Part shown: positions 1-10,984 of the stretch, one piece after another | Numbering within the stretch: position 1 is the stretch's first letter | Layout of the letters: each line of letters starts with the position of its first letter | Assembly (NCBI GenBank): GCA_022605955.1 | Contig: JAKCOZ010000002.1 | Location: 71,280,783-71,344,782 of the forward strand | Source of the DNA: Rallus limicola | Lineage: Eukaryota > Chordata > Aves > Gruiformes > Rallidae | Length of the DNA stretch: 64,000 nt | Direction: 5' to 3' | Program-made: the position numbers and the translations under genes | Notes under the pieces: model-generated | What the model saw: only the letters and a program-made list of their open reading frames with translations | Told to the model about the DNA's origin: nothing | Database searches by the model: none

Positions 1-1380
1 CTAGCTTTTTATTGTCTGTTAAAATATTTAATTTGGCATTTATAAGAACAGTTTAGATGGTCCCTTCACCATATGGTGGTTTTATACCTATAAAAGACAC
101 AGCAAGAGGAGAAAAGGAAGAAGCAAATGTTTTAGACAAAGTAGTCAGTAAAGTACAGTATTATATTCCTCCCATTGAGATAAACATTTTGTTAGATTAA
201 GGGGGTGTTAGTGAAATTGTAAGAACACCTTCTTTGCTATACATGACCATGAACTATTTTATTCTTACTATGTTTTCTAGCAGCTTACAAAGACCATTAA
301 TAAAGGATTGAACACTTTATATGCCTATATTTGCGCCTCATGACTGTCGATGGTGGGGGGAAGCTGTGGTCTGCCTGCCTTGAATAGTAAGAGGTCTGAT
401 TCTTGCTTTCTTGAATTTACCACCTTGCCTGCTCTGAGAGCTACATGAGACACATTAGCTCATGTGAACTCCACGGGGAAGCTGGGGCCATGATAACATC
501 GGGTCTTAGGTCTTTGTATGGCAAGGCACACAGTTATGGTGAAAATAATTTCTGCAAATGGTGTGCTAGGGAATTCAACTGTCCTGTTTGGAATCTGTGT
601 CGAAAAACATTCTTGCTTTCAGTGGTAATGTTTAAAGAGCCCTCAAATTTACAAGAATCCCCAATGATTGATATTTGAATAGGAATTAAAGTTGATGTTT
701 TGGAAGCTGATAGGTTTCTTAATGCATACAAAAATCAGAAAGTGTTGCCTGCTTTCTTAAACTTTTTCTGTATTTTGATTTTTAACTATACAAGTAGTTA
801 AAAATACCAATACAAAACACTTTATTTCTCCTTCTGGATTTTCAAGACTTTCACAGTAGAATTTTTAAATAAATAGTGAATTGGTCAAGGAATCAATGAT
901 CTTTGATCAATGAATTGATGAATTTACATATAACTGTGTGGTTGCAAATTTTGCTGTACTACTGACTGTCCAAAGGGAAGATTAGATCTATGCTTGAAGT
1001 CTCAAAAGAAAAATTAAAGGGAAAAAGGATAAAAAAGTCTCAGCTTTTTATCTCTCTTTTAGGAATGTGTGTAACCACAGATGTTGAAACACGCCCCACC
1101 ACACCCCCCACCCCAAATTTATGGATTCATATATAACCTGAAAGCCACCATTCAGTTCCTCTGGCTATAAAATCCCAACATGATAGAGTTAAATCATTAA
1201 ATGACATTAACTGAAGACCTAAATAAAATGTAGATAGAAACTACTAACTCGCTTCACTTGAGCCACTGGAATGCCAGCCTTTCTTTTGACCTTCTCAGTT
1301 GAAGCTTCATTCATAGATGAAAGTAAAACATGTCCCAGTGTCCATGTCTCTAAACTTGCATTCTAACTAATGTTAGACTA
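1..1380. other. unique AT-rich sequence
   Basis: No gene or repeat is recognised. The overlapping frames at 445-731 have no protein character. A strong minus-strand acceptor-like tract at 89-126 is treated in the findings. Confidence 0.7.
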
Positions 1381-1468
1381 ACTAATAACACTAGTAACTG
1401 CTGTTGTACTGCTAGCTGAATGCTGAATAGTTGTACTACTAGCTAGTTTGGTAATAGCTACCAGGCAG

Positions 1469-1585
1469 GAATTGCAAAAAGCTTTGGAAGACACTATGAA
1501 CAACTTTAATGTATGCTAGCCATTGCATGTAGGCTAGCCATGCATTGAAGTTGTTCATAGTTTCTTCCAAGGCTTTTTGGAATTC
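1469..1585. repeat. 53-bp inverted repeat forming a long hairpin
   Basis: The left arm at 1469-1521 is the reverse complement of the right arm at 1532-1585, with about five mismatches and one single-base bulge. They are separated by a 10-nt loop (1522-1531). The loop-proximal ends are GCTAGCC and GGCTAGCC; the outer ends are GAATTGCAAAAAGC and its partner. Either strand of RNA would fold into a very stable stem. It resembles no CR1 or LTR piece. It could be a foldback or MITE-like element, a template-switch palindrome, or a small-RNA hairpin precursor. Confidence 0.85.
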
Positions 1586-1589
1586 CTTT

Positions 1590-4500
1590 TTCATAGAATT
1601 TTTTAGGCTTTCTGTTAATTGCTTCATCCAGTTGAACTCTTAAGGGGAGTGCACCAACATCATTTGTCTTAACAATTACACGTAGCTAAACTGTGTTTTT
1701 AATTAATAGTAGTAATTTTAAATTCAGCCCCCCTTTGTTTGTTAGTGCTGTACTGGCAAAATTTGTTTTATTTCTAATTATATTTGTGTTAACAGCTGTC
1801 TGCAAGATAACACATATATAATGTGTTCACAAAGTATTACTGCTGAGGATGCCAGTGCTCATTTTTATTATTTACTTTTTGTGCCATTTAAGTAGTTTGT
1901 CATCTGAGCAATGGGGAATTGTTTATGAACTGAAAGACCTCAAAGGAAGAAAACTGCCTTACTTGTTGACTTTGCTGTCAATTAATCAAGGACTAAAATT
2001 AATTCATTCATAGCTGAGAGCTGTTTGGCTAATGGTGACAACAGATAATATAATCCTATGGAAAGCCATGATTGTATCTTATGAGGAAAGGCTTGCCTAG
2101 TCAGGTCGCTGTAGTGCAACCATGACATCCAGTTGGTAACATCTTGTTAAGGCTGCAGAGTCACATGGGGGGCCTGAACTGGACTGTGAGCTCCACATGC
2201 ATCTGTTTTCAAAAATTATGTGATTCTTTGATTAACGTTAACCCGAGTTTCAAGTCTTTACTGTAAAATCCAGATTGCAATTTAGATATTCCAAGTCTAT
2301 ATGTCATATAATCTACCAAGTTTTCATATGTACTAGTGGTTTTGTCAGATGTGAGGGCTTGTTGTATTCAGAACAAAGTGGGAGACTGTTCTTGTATCTA
2401 GGTGCTCCTATTTTAATTACTAATAAAGACTTCAAAAAAGGAAACAACTCAAATAATAAACCTATAATTTGTCCTAGAAAATTCCATTCCATGAAGAGTG
2501 AAATGTTACAGCAAAAGAGATTTAACCTCTCCAGTACATTGGTTCTCACCAAATGCCTGTTAACCATGTCTAGAATCTGGGGGAAAAAAATCATTACAAT
2601 ATCATGGCAACTTGTCATTGAAATAATTCTTTATAGGACTGAGATCATGGGCATTACTGAATGGCAATGTTTTTGGCAGTACCTACTGGTTGATTATCAC
2701 CTTAGAGTCCTTGCTGATAGTCGTGTTCATTATGATCAAGTGGTAAGGTGACTGGAATGACTTTGCAAAATGTGAACTAACAGTTAAGAGATAATGTTAC
2801 CCAGTAAAATACCAGATTATATGCCAGATCATCCTTGCTAACTCTGAGTCTACTTGTGGTTATTTGGAGAATCTGTCCTTGAGCAGAAGATCTAAAACCA
2901 GCTGCTTTACTACTTCAGCTGTATTAAATAAGATTCTATGATGACTCTGTATTTTCTTAGCTATTAGCTCTTGGAAATTCAAAATGATGGTATTGTGGAG
3001 TCTAATTCAAGTTTTCCCACAGATCAGGTTATTTATCTAACTACAATAAAACGAAGAGGGGTGAGGAACTGTGTTGGTGTGAACTGGCATGGCCATCTTG
3101 ACTTCAGTGAAGGTGTGCCTGCCTGTTTTGGATGGGTCTGATGTAGGGGTTGCTTCTCCATTCTTTGAAATTTCTTGCACAGGTGTTTAGATATGAGGTG
3201 ATGATGAAACACTGTCATTTCAGATGTGGAGAATTTAATACCCATTTTTTATCCATTGTTTCATCTACCTTCAAATTAAAATAAGTCTACGTGTCAAATG
3301 GGTTTGCCCTAGTATAAACAGATAATTTTTTTAACAAATTGAGTCAAATTTGTATGACTGAGTTTGGAGAAGCCCAAAAGATACAAGCAAAAAGCTTTTA
3401 TGATATTACAAAACAAAGCCTTGAAGACAGTGAAGAGGGATGCTATTTGTCCTAGCAATTAACCTAACAACATAATAGAGCTGAAGCACTTATTATTCTC
3501 CTGCAGCCATTATTTCCTGGTCAATTTGCCCATAACATTGAATTCTTATGGTGGAGTTAGGTACAACAAAAACCATCTCACCTATTCTAGAATGCTGAAT
3601 ATTAGTAGTAGATGTGAGTCCCGTGTCAATGAAATCATAAGAAACATACTTAGGCAAGGTTCCAAGGTATATTGGATGTCCTCAAAATTACTATAAGAAA
3701 TTCCTTATATTTTTTTCTCCTTTTATTTTTGTGCTACAACCATCTGTGGGACCCACAGAAAGTCCTGTAGAGTTGGCCACCATGGGTAACATTAGAGTTG
3801 ATCTTCACTTGTGCTGTAATACATCAGACAAGTCATCTCTGCAGGGTACATGAAGTCACATCAGTGCCTTAGGCTCACCATGCCTGTGCTGATGCCATCA
3901 GCATTGGTCCTTTAATGAGAAAAACAAGGAAAGGTTCAGTACTTCCTTGCTGTTACCTACACATGGCATTGTCTTAATATTCTTTCATTCAGTCTTAGCA
4001 GTAATTAGTATCTACTTCAGAGACTTTTCAAGTGATTGATCTAAGATAAATTAATTCTGCATATACATCAATGCTACATTGTCTATGGAAGTTACAATTT
4101 AAAACAGTTACCTCACAATGGTGTAAGTAACCAGTTTACCTCCAAACACAAGTTTACTCTTTACCTGGACCACAATGTTATTCCATCCTACTGGACCGAG
4201 TTAAACTAGACATTTGTAGATAATAGATGATGATGCTGTATGGAACATTGGGATGCAGTGTGTTGGAAAACCAAAATGAACCATAAATTGTTTGGTGACT
4301 CAGATCCTTCTCTTCAGTCTCATAAGTTCATTCTGGAAGCAATGATATTGTGACACAGAATTTATGGTTTCATAAATCGTTGAATTTGATACATAGTTTT
4401 TCATTATCAATTGTGTTTACAACTTCTGGTCTTAATTTCTTATCGTTAACTGTAGATAATGACATGTAGCTCAGAGAGGATTCAGTTGATGTTAAAGTTA

Positions 4501-5365
4501 CTTTAATGTGTTGTGAGTTATTCAGGGAGATGCAACATATGTAAGTGTGGCTCTTTCCTGAAAGAAGATGTAGCCAAACTGGAAATGAAAACTGGCAAAA
4601 TGACAGTGGAGATAAAAGCTCTGCTAACATTCATATTGTGAGAATACAGAACATGCATTTTGTAGCTGTAAATTTCATGGAGATGATGACTGTTTAATTA
4701 CAGGAACCCGACACTAATGAAATAGAAATCTGATCTTACAAGGATAAAAAAATCAATTGTATTTTAGAGATGATGCATGTATAAATTTCTCTTGCAGCTA
4801 AGCTGAAGAGAAATTTATTGACAAATTCACACGCAGAGATCCACTGGATACAGCAAACATAGCAAAGTACCTTTGTTAAAAAATATTTTTCAATTAGCCT
4901 ACTATGTTGGGACTTAGTTTAATTCTTATTTTCATGTAAAACCCAGGATTAGCTTGATGAATGTGTAACTTTTCAGCTGAATCATTCTTCACGTTGAATG
5001 TAAGATTAGTAACCTTTTAAAGATACCCTGGTTAGTAACTGGCATCTCGTTATATACTTTTGCCAGAGGCCTCATCGCAGCCTGTAATGATGCCTGAAAA
5101 ATACAGGTTAGGTATTTCTGCTAATATAGGTAACTGCTTTTGGGCAGACATAACAAAGACAGTTCATTGGATGAACTTCATTTCTCCAGGGAGATTTTTT
5201 TGTCATAGTCTCCAAGATTTTGCTTTGCCCAGTCTGTTCTTTATTTTCTGCCTTGTGCTTAGATGTATCTGAAATATTAATTGAATTATTATGCAGTAGT
5301 ACCTAATAACTCTATGTAATCCTTTATAGGTTTGGAAATGATAAATGGTACCAGTTATCAGCAGT
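1590..5365. other. unique AT-rich sequence with several weak exon-like signals
   Basis: No repeat is seen. The longest frame (2275-2751 +) is overlapped by one on the other strand and shows no domain. Weak minus-strand exon look-alikes are at 2550-2576, 3885-3915 and 5027-5093. None can be tied to the chain of exons. Confidence 0.6.
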
Positions 5366-5369
5366 CTTT

Positions 5370-5935
5370 ATTCCTCACACCCTTCCTCTGCTGCACCATG
5401 GTGTCCCACCCATGGGAGATAGTCCTTCATGAACTTCTCCAATGGGATTCCTTTCCTACAGGGCTTCAGCTCCTCACCAGCTGCCCCAGCGTGGGTCACT
5501 GCTGTGGGGTGCAGTCATAAATCATAGAATGTCTCTCAGTCTCTCAGGCCCAGACTGCTCCAGCCTGTTTTTTGAAGGAGTCACAAGCCTCCCCCCCCCA
5601 CAGCAAACCCACTCCACCATGGGTTTCTCCACAGACTGCAGGGGCATCATTCTCTCTGGCACTTGGGGTACCTCTCCCCCACCCTTCCCTGGCCTTGGTG
5701 TCTGCACAGCTTCTTACATCTTCTCACTCCCTTCTCTAGGGGCAAAAAGCAGCTGCTGGTGGGGTATTTTCTCTTAAATGTCATTCCCAGAGGCACTGTG
5801 ACCATCACTGATGGGCTTGGCCTTGGTCAACAACGATTCCGGCTTTGAGACTGCTGGTGTTTGCTCTGTCGGGCCTGCAGAGAGCTTCTGGCTGCTTCTT
5901 GCAGAAGCCAGAACCCAGCCATGTAAAACTACATC
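5370..5935. repeat. GC-richer block resembling a dispersed avian repeat, possibly LTR-derived
   Basis: This stretch is clearly richer in C and G than its surroundings. It has C-rich runs (5589-5602), repeated CTCCACCATGG-type words, and a segment around 5806-5925 that runs from GATGGGCTTGGCCTTGG through GCTCTGTCGG to CTTGCAGAAGCCAG. That word order matches my memory of a repeat scattered through bird introns that is often ascribed to endogenous retroviral LTRs. I cannot name the family or see LTR ends (TG...CA), a primer-binding site or gag/pol/env. The open frames inside it (5442-5777 +, 5522-5707 -) have no recognisable domain. Confidence 0.35.
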
Positions 5936-5939
5936 AAAA

Positions 5940-7390
5940 ATAAATAGCTGGTAGCAAGACCAACAACAGGAAGTCTTTGAATGAAGAATGAGGTCAGGAC
6001 TAGCTGTAGTTGAAAAGTTCTAGGGCTCATGAGTCACTAAAGAATCTGAAGTCTGCAGCTAGGAAGTGTAGTGGAGGGGACACGGTGTTCTGGAAGAAGA
6101 CTACCTTAATCCCTAATAAAAAATAAAATAAAAAGGAAGGCAGAAAATAACAGAGAAGTGGTTTATTGCTTTGTCCAAGTATTGCTTGTGCTTCCTGAAG
6201 AATGATAGGCCTGAGACGTTGTGCAGAACAGGTGTACTTCAGGGATACTTCTCTGAAAAAATGAAATATGAAAGCTTCTGTCCACTCACCTAACACTCTG
6301 GAAAAAGCTGTTCTTTAGCAACAATGTAATGTAAATTTTTCTGGATTTCTGAACTTGGAAGGGCTTCTTGAAATCAATTAGAGAGAGTTACTGACTTTGG
6401 TAGTTTGTGACCTAATTAACTTTTTACCTTTTTTTTTTTTTTTCTTCTTTTTCTTTCTCTGTCTCGCTAGGAATATAAAAAAGGTGCCAAGTAACCCTTT
6501 GGCATATGGATTGAGACAGACTTTTACTTACTCTCACTCGTATTTTTGGTCTTCAGTCACTCAAACATAACATCTGCCATTTTTGTGGATCAAAAGCTTT
6601 CTGTACCCTGAACTTTGTCTCTGTTGATTTTAATTGTTTTATGCTGCATTTTACAGTTCGTGCTCAGAACACAGATGGTAGATATTTACCACATATATAA
6701 AATTATTATTATGCTGCTCACATCACATGCCAGGCACCGCTGATGTAGTAAAGAAGGAATGCCTTGATCTGCATAAATTTGTTGCATATATTTTCAGTAT
6801 CTCTTAATATATTTTTTTCTCACCCTCTCTTCATCTCTAGCTTTGTATCATACTTTATAATAACTTACCCTGGATATTCACTTTTCCAGCTGTATATTAG
6901 CCCTTGATTAAATACGTGTTGCTTTGACTGGATGCTTCCGTTGCCAAAGCTACTCCATTTCAAGCAAACTGGGGTAGCTCAATTCTACATTCCAGTATGT
7001 TTGGAGGAGGCATATCTTGACATAGGTCATCTTGCAAATACAAATACTTTCTAAAGTAAAAATTCAGGCTTTATATAGTTCCAGACAAAAACTGTGGTAG
7101 TGTACGTGCTAACCCAATGGCTCACAGACCCTGTGTATACACTGAGAAGTCCTACTAAGCAAGCTGGTTGTGTTGATACCCCTTGAGTACCACCTTGAGT
7201 GCATGTTAACTAAAGTCTTCTCTCATGTAGTAGCTTTTTAGGGTATGTCTGTCTGTCCAGCCAGACATGGAGAGAGACCATACTACTGTAAATACTGTCA
7301 GCCAAATACTTCATTGTTAGTAGTTTACAGTAACTAAATTTATTAAGACGGGAAAGAAAAAAATAACAAAATGAAGTTCAGCCTATGGGT
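5940..7390. other. unique sequence with a plus-strand acceptor-like tract
   Basis: A T15 run and pyrimidine tract end at 6470. The minus frame 6027-6296 has no recognised domain. Otherwise AT-rich. Confidence 0.6.
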
Positions 7391-7394
7391 CCGT

Positions 7395-8026
7395 AGAATC
7401 ATAGAATAACTTAGGTTGGGAGAGACCTTTAAGATCACTGAGTCTAACCACAGCCTAACCTTGCCTAGTCTACCTTTAGACTGTGTCCTCAAGCACAACA
7501 CCTACACAACAGCACAACATCCTCCAGGGATGGTGACTCCACCACTTCCCAGGGCAGTCTGTTCCAATACTGACTACCCTTTCAGTAAATAAATTCTTCC
7601 TGATATCTAACTTAAATCTTCCCTGGTGCAATTTCAAACCATTCCCTCTTGTCCTATCACTTCTTACCTGAGAGGAGAGGTCTGCCCTCACCTCTCTGCG
7701 CCCTCCTTGCAGGTAGTTATAGAGAGTGAGAAGGTCTCCCCTCAGCCTCCTTTTCTTAAGGCTAAAAAGCCCCAGCTCCCTCAGCTGTTCCTCATAGGAC
7801 TTGGGCTTCAAACCCTTCACCAGCTTCCTTGCCCTTCTCTGGGCATGCTCCAGCATCCTAATGTCCTTCTTGTAGTGAAGGGCCCAAAACTGAACACAGT
7901 ACCTGAGGTGCAGCCTCATCAGAGCTGAGTATAATGGAACAATCACTTCCCTACTCCTGCTAGTCACACTATTTCTGATACAGGCCAGGATGCTGTGTGC
8001 CTTCTTGGGCACCTGGGCACACTGCC
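7395..8026 (-). mobile_element. CR1 LINE 3' fragment with the end of ORF2
   Basis: The left end has AGAATCATAGAATAAC and GGTTGGGAGAGACC, the CR1 3' terminus read in reverse. The minus strand of 7476-8012 encodes the last part of the CR1 ORF2 polyprotein (endonuclease/reverse transcriptase): a YCVQFW-type block, then [32 protein letters not shown] and [10 protein letters not shown]. The endonuclease and the RT catalytic core are absent (5' truncation, normal for CR1). The frame degrades after the [10 protein letters not shown] block, where the expected WNRLP motif is lost. It is a dead copy. Confidence 0.95.
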
Positions 8027-8029
8027 TTG

Positions 8030-9480
8030 TTCCTAGAGCTCCTTTCTTTTAGGTATAGTGTTTCTAAACAACTCTGGTTATAGCTGTCTGCCAGCAGTGA
8101 GTCCTTTTGAGTTCAGGTTCTCCAAATGGTCCGTATCTTATTGGTGCTGTGACATGATAGTATCACCAGAGTTATTAAAGCTCTGGTCACCACAACATAA
8201 GCCTTTGAAAAGCCACCGAGCACACGAAGCGTGTGCTTTTGCAGTTATTTTATTTAGGATTTATTTTTCAGTATTCAGCTGTAGGGATATTAAAAAGTGC
8301 ATTTAATCTGTTCAGTTGGTCGTTTCTAGAGTTGCTGTTCCTATTTAGTGTTGCTACTTGGTTGAGTTTTAAAGCATTCTTTGCTCATGAAGCAAAAGAC
8401 CAAAGCATTATGGAGCTAATACGATGTTATGAGCAACAGAGACTCTTAATATGTGTTCACATTTGGAAAGACTGTAACTTGGATAGAGTCTTGTGGCCTA
8501 ATTTTAAACTGGTTTATGTCACACGCTGTTCCATCGCCTTGGCAGAATTCAGTTCACTACATACAATTATATGTGTGTAACTAAAAAAGATTCTCCCCCC
8601 CCCTCCTTTTTGCCCTGTTCTCAGTTGCTTGTGCAGCCCTTCTACAGCCACACAAACACAGAAGTAATATTACCATGAACGGGTCTATTATGTTTTCATG
8701 ATGGCTACTGAAATGTTACAAACACAGCTTGGTAGCTACATAAAACACATATATAAATACTCAATATATAAAGTCATATGTTGGTGGTACATTGGGTTCC
8801 TGGGCATCTGTGGCTCAGTACCAGTTCTCAATGTAGAGAGAATTTTGCCTGTTAGTTCCACTGCCATGCTGCCACCTTAGCACTTTCCCATTAAATTGTT
8901 CTTTATGCTTTCATGTCAGCTCCTAAAGTGTTATGAAAGGGATTTAATGAGAGGGTGAATTATACCCAGGGTGACTAGCATTTGTCTTTGAGGTAAGACC
9001 CACAGATATACATAGGCATATGGTAGCAAAAATTTTTGCTTTAATAAAACATACTTTCCAGAAAGAAAATTCTAATTAACTAAAATTTTTGATTTTGTGA
9101 TTAAAAAGTGGACTGAGAAAAAAATCATGTTTCTAGATTTTGGTGCACCTGTGCTTGATTAAAGTTTTGACATTTAAATCTGAGAACTTTTAGGGGAAGA
9201 AAATCCTCTCTGATGCAAAATGTGTTTTGAAAAGTTAATTCCTTGTGTTTTGTGGGGTTTTGTGCTGCTGTACTTTGAAAAAATCAGAGCAAGTACTTAA
9301 TGAATCTTCCTTTAAAGAAATTCAACATGTAACCTACATGACTTGTTTCATATGTTACATGGTCTTGCACATATCCAACAATTAGAGGCTTTAAGTGATT
9401 GCAATGTTTATAAAGGGGAATTACATGGATTTATGAAATTGTTCATTTGTTATGGCTACATGTACAGTCTATTGTAATGT
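8030..9480. other. unique AT-rich spacer between two CR1 copies
   Basis: The plus frames at 8058-8580 overlap in different phases and look non-coding. Nothing else is seen. Confidence 0.7.
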
Positions 9481-9484
9481 ATTT

Positions 9485-10981
9485 AGAATCATAGAGTCAT
9501 AGAATGTTTAAGGTTGGAAGGGACCTTTAGAGGTCATGTAGTCCAAGCCCCATCTTCACTAGATCAGGTCGCTCAGAGCCCCATCAAGCCTGACCTTGAA
9601 TACCTCCAGGGATGGGACCTCCACTACCCCTCTGGGCAACCTGTTCCAGTGATCCACCACCCTTATATTGAAGAACTTTTTCCTAATATCCAACCTAAAT
9701 CTACCCTTTTTGAGTTTAAAACCATTACCCCTTGTACTACTGCTACTTGCCCTTGTGAACAGTTCTTCCCCAGCTTTCTTATAGGCTCCTTTCAGGTATT
9801 GGAAGGCTGCTATAAGGTCTCCCTGGAGCCTTCTCTTCTCCAAGCTGAACAAGCCCAACTCTCTCAGCCTGTCTTCACAGGAGAGGTGCTCCAGCCCATT
9901 TTGCTCCAACAGTTCCATGTCCTTCTTGTGTTGAGGGCTCCAAAGCTGGACACAGTACTCTAGGTGAAGTCTCATCAGAACAGAGGAGCGGAATCCCCTC
10001 TCTTGATCTGCTGGCCACACTTCTTTTGATGCAGCCCAGGATGCAGTTGGTCTTCTAGGCTGCAGATGCACATTGATAACTCATGTCCAGTTTTTCACCC
10101 ATAAGTAGTACCAAGTCCTTTTTCTCAGACCTGCTTTCAAGCACATCATCTCCTAACCTGTATGGATAACAGGGATTGTCCAGACCCTGGTGCAGGACCC
10201 TGCACTTGGCTTTGTTGAACCTCATGAGGTTCACCTGGGCCCACTTCTCCACTAGTAAAGCCATGCTGGCTGTCACGAATCACCTCCCTGTCCTCCATGT
10301 GCCTCAGCAAAGCTTCTAGAAGGATTTATTCCATGATCCTCCCAGGCACAGAGGTGAGGCTGACAGGGTGGTAATTCCCAGGGTCCTCCTTCCTACTCTT
10401 TAAAAATGTTCATGAAGTTTCCTCTCTTCCAGTCACTAGGGACTACACCTGACTGCCATGACTTTTCAAATATCATGGAGAGTGGCTTTGCAACTACATT
10501 GGCCAATTCCTTCAAGACTCTGGGATGCATCTACTCAGGTCCTTGTGTATGTTCAGGTTCCTTAGATGGTCACAAACCTTATATTCACTTACAGTGGGAA
10601 GGACTGTCTCCCTGGTGCCCATCTTGTGGGCTCTCAGTTTGAGAGCAGTGAGGACAGAGGTTGCCAGTGAAGAACGAGACGAAAAAAGTTCTTGATAACC
10701 TCAGCCTTTTTCTCGTCTGTTATCATCAGTTTTTCATTATTGATCATTAGGGGGGGTACACTTTCTTTAACCTTCCTTTTCTGGTTCATGTACCTGTAGA
10801 AGCCCTTCTTTTTTTTCTTAGCATCCCTTGCCATGTTAATGCCTTGGCCTTCCTGACCTCATCCCTACACAACCAGGCAAGATCCCTGAACTTTTCCCAC
10901 GATACCTGGCCCTGCTTCCACTGCCTGTGTAGTTCCATCTTGCCTTTTAGTTTGACCAGCAGGTCTTTACTCAGCCATCCA
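9485..10981 (-). mobile_element. CR1 LINE, longest copy, with internal RT deletion
   Basis: The 3' terminus is at 9485 (AGAATCATAGAGTCATAG) and the truncated 5' end is near 10981. On the minus strand the order is: the linker region before RT at 10634-10834 (KKGFYRYMNQKRKVKES), the RT fingers at about 10290-10560 (a NYRPVSLTS-type site is recognisable but frameshifted), then an abrupt junction near 10250 into the EKWAQVNLMRFNKAKC block (10055-10276), and last the C-terminal domain at 9559-10071. The palm segment that carries the FADD catalytic motif is missing. Frameshifts and stops show it is inactive. Confidence 0.95.
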
Positions 10982-10984
10982 TGA

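Noticed and set aside
2275..2751. 158-codon plus frame
   Set aside because: No domain; a long minus frame overlaps it, and no start context or splice sites support it.
7626..7928. Plus frame inside the CR1 at 7395-8026
   Set aside because: It is the antisense shadow of CR1 ORF2; the same applies to 9514-9963, 14449-14809 and 33501-33823.
10587..10600. Donor-like CACT|GTAAGT on the minus strand
   Set aside because: It lies inside the CR1 element and has no partner acceptor in unique sequence.
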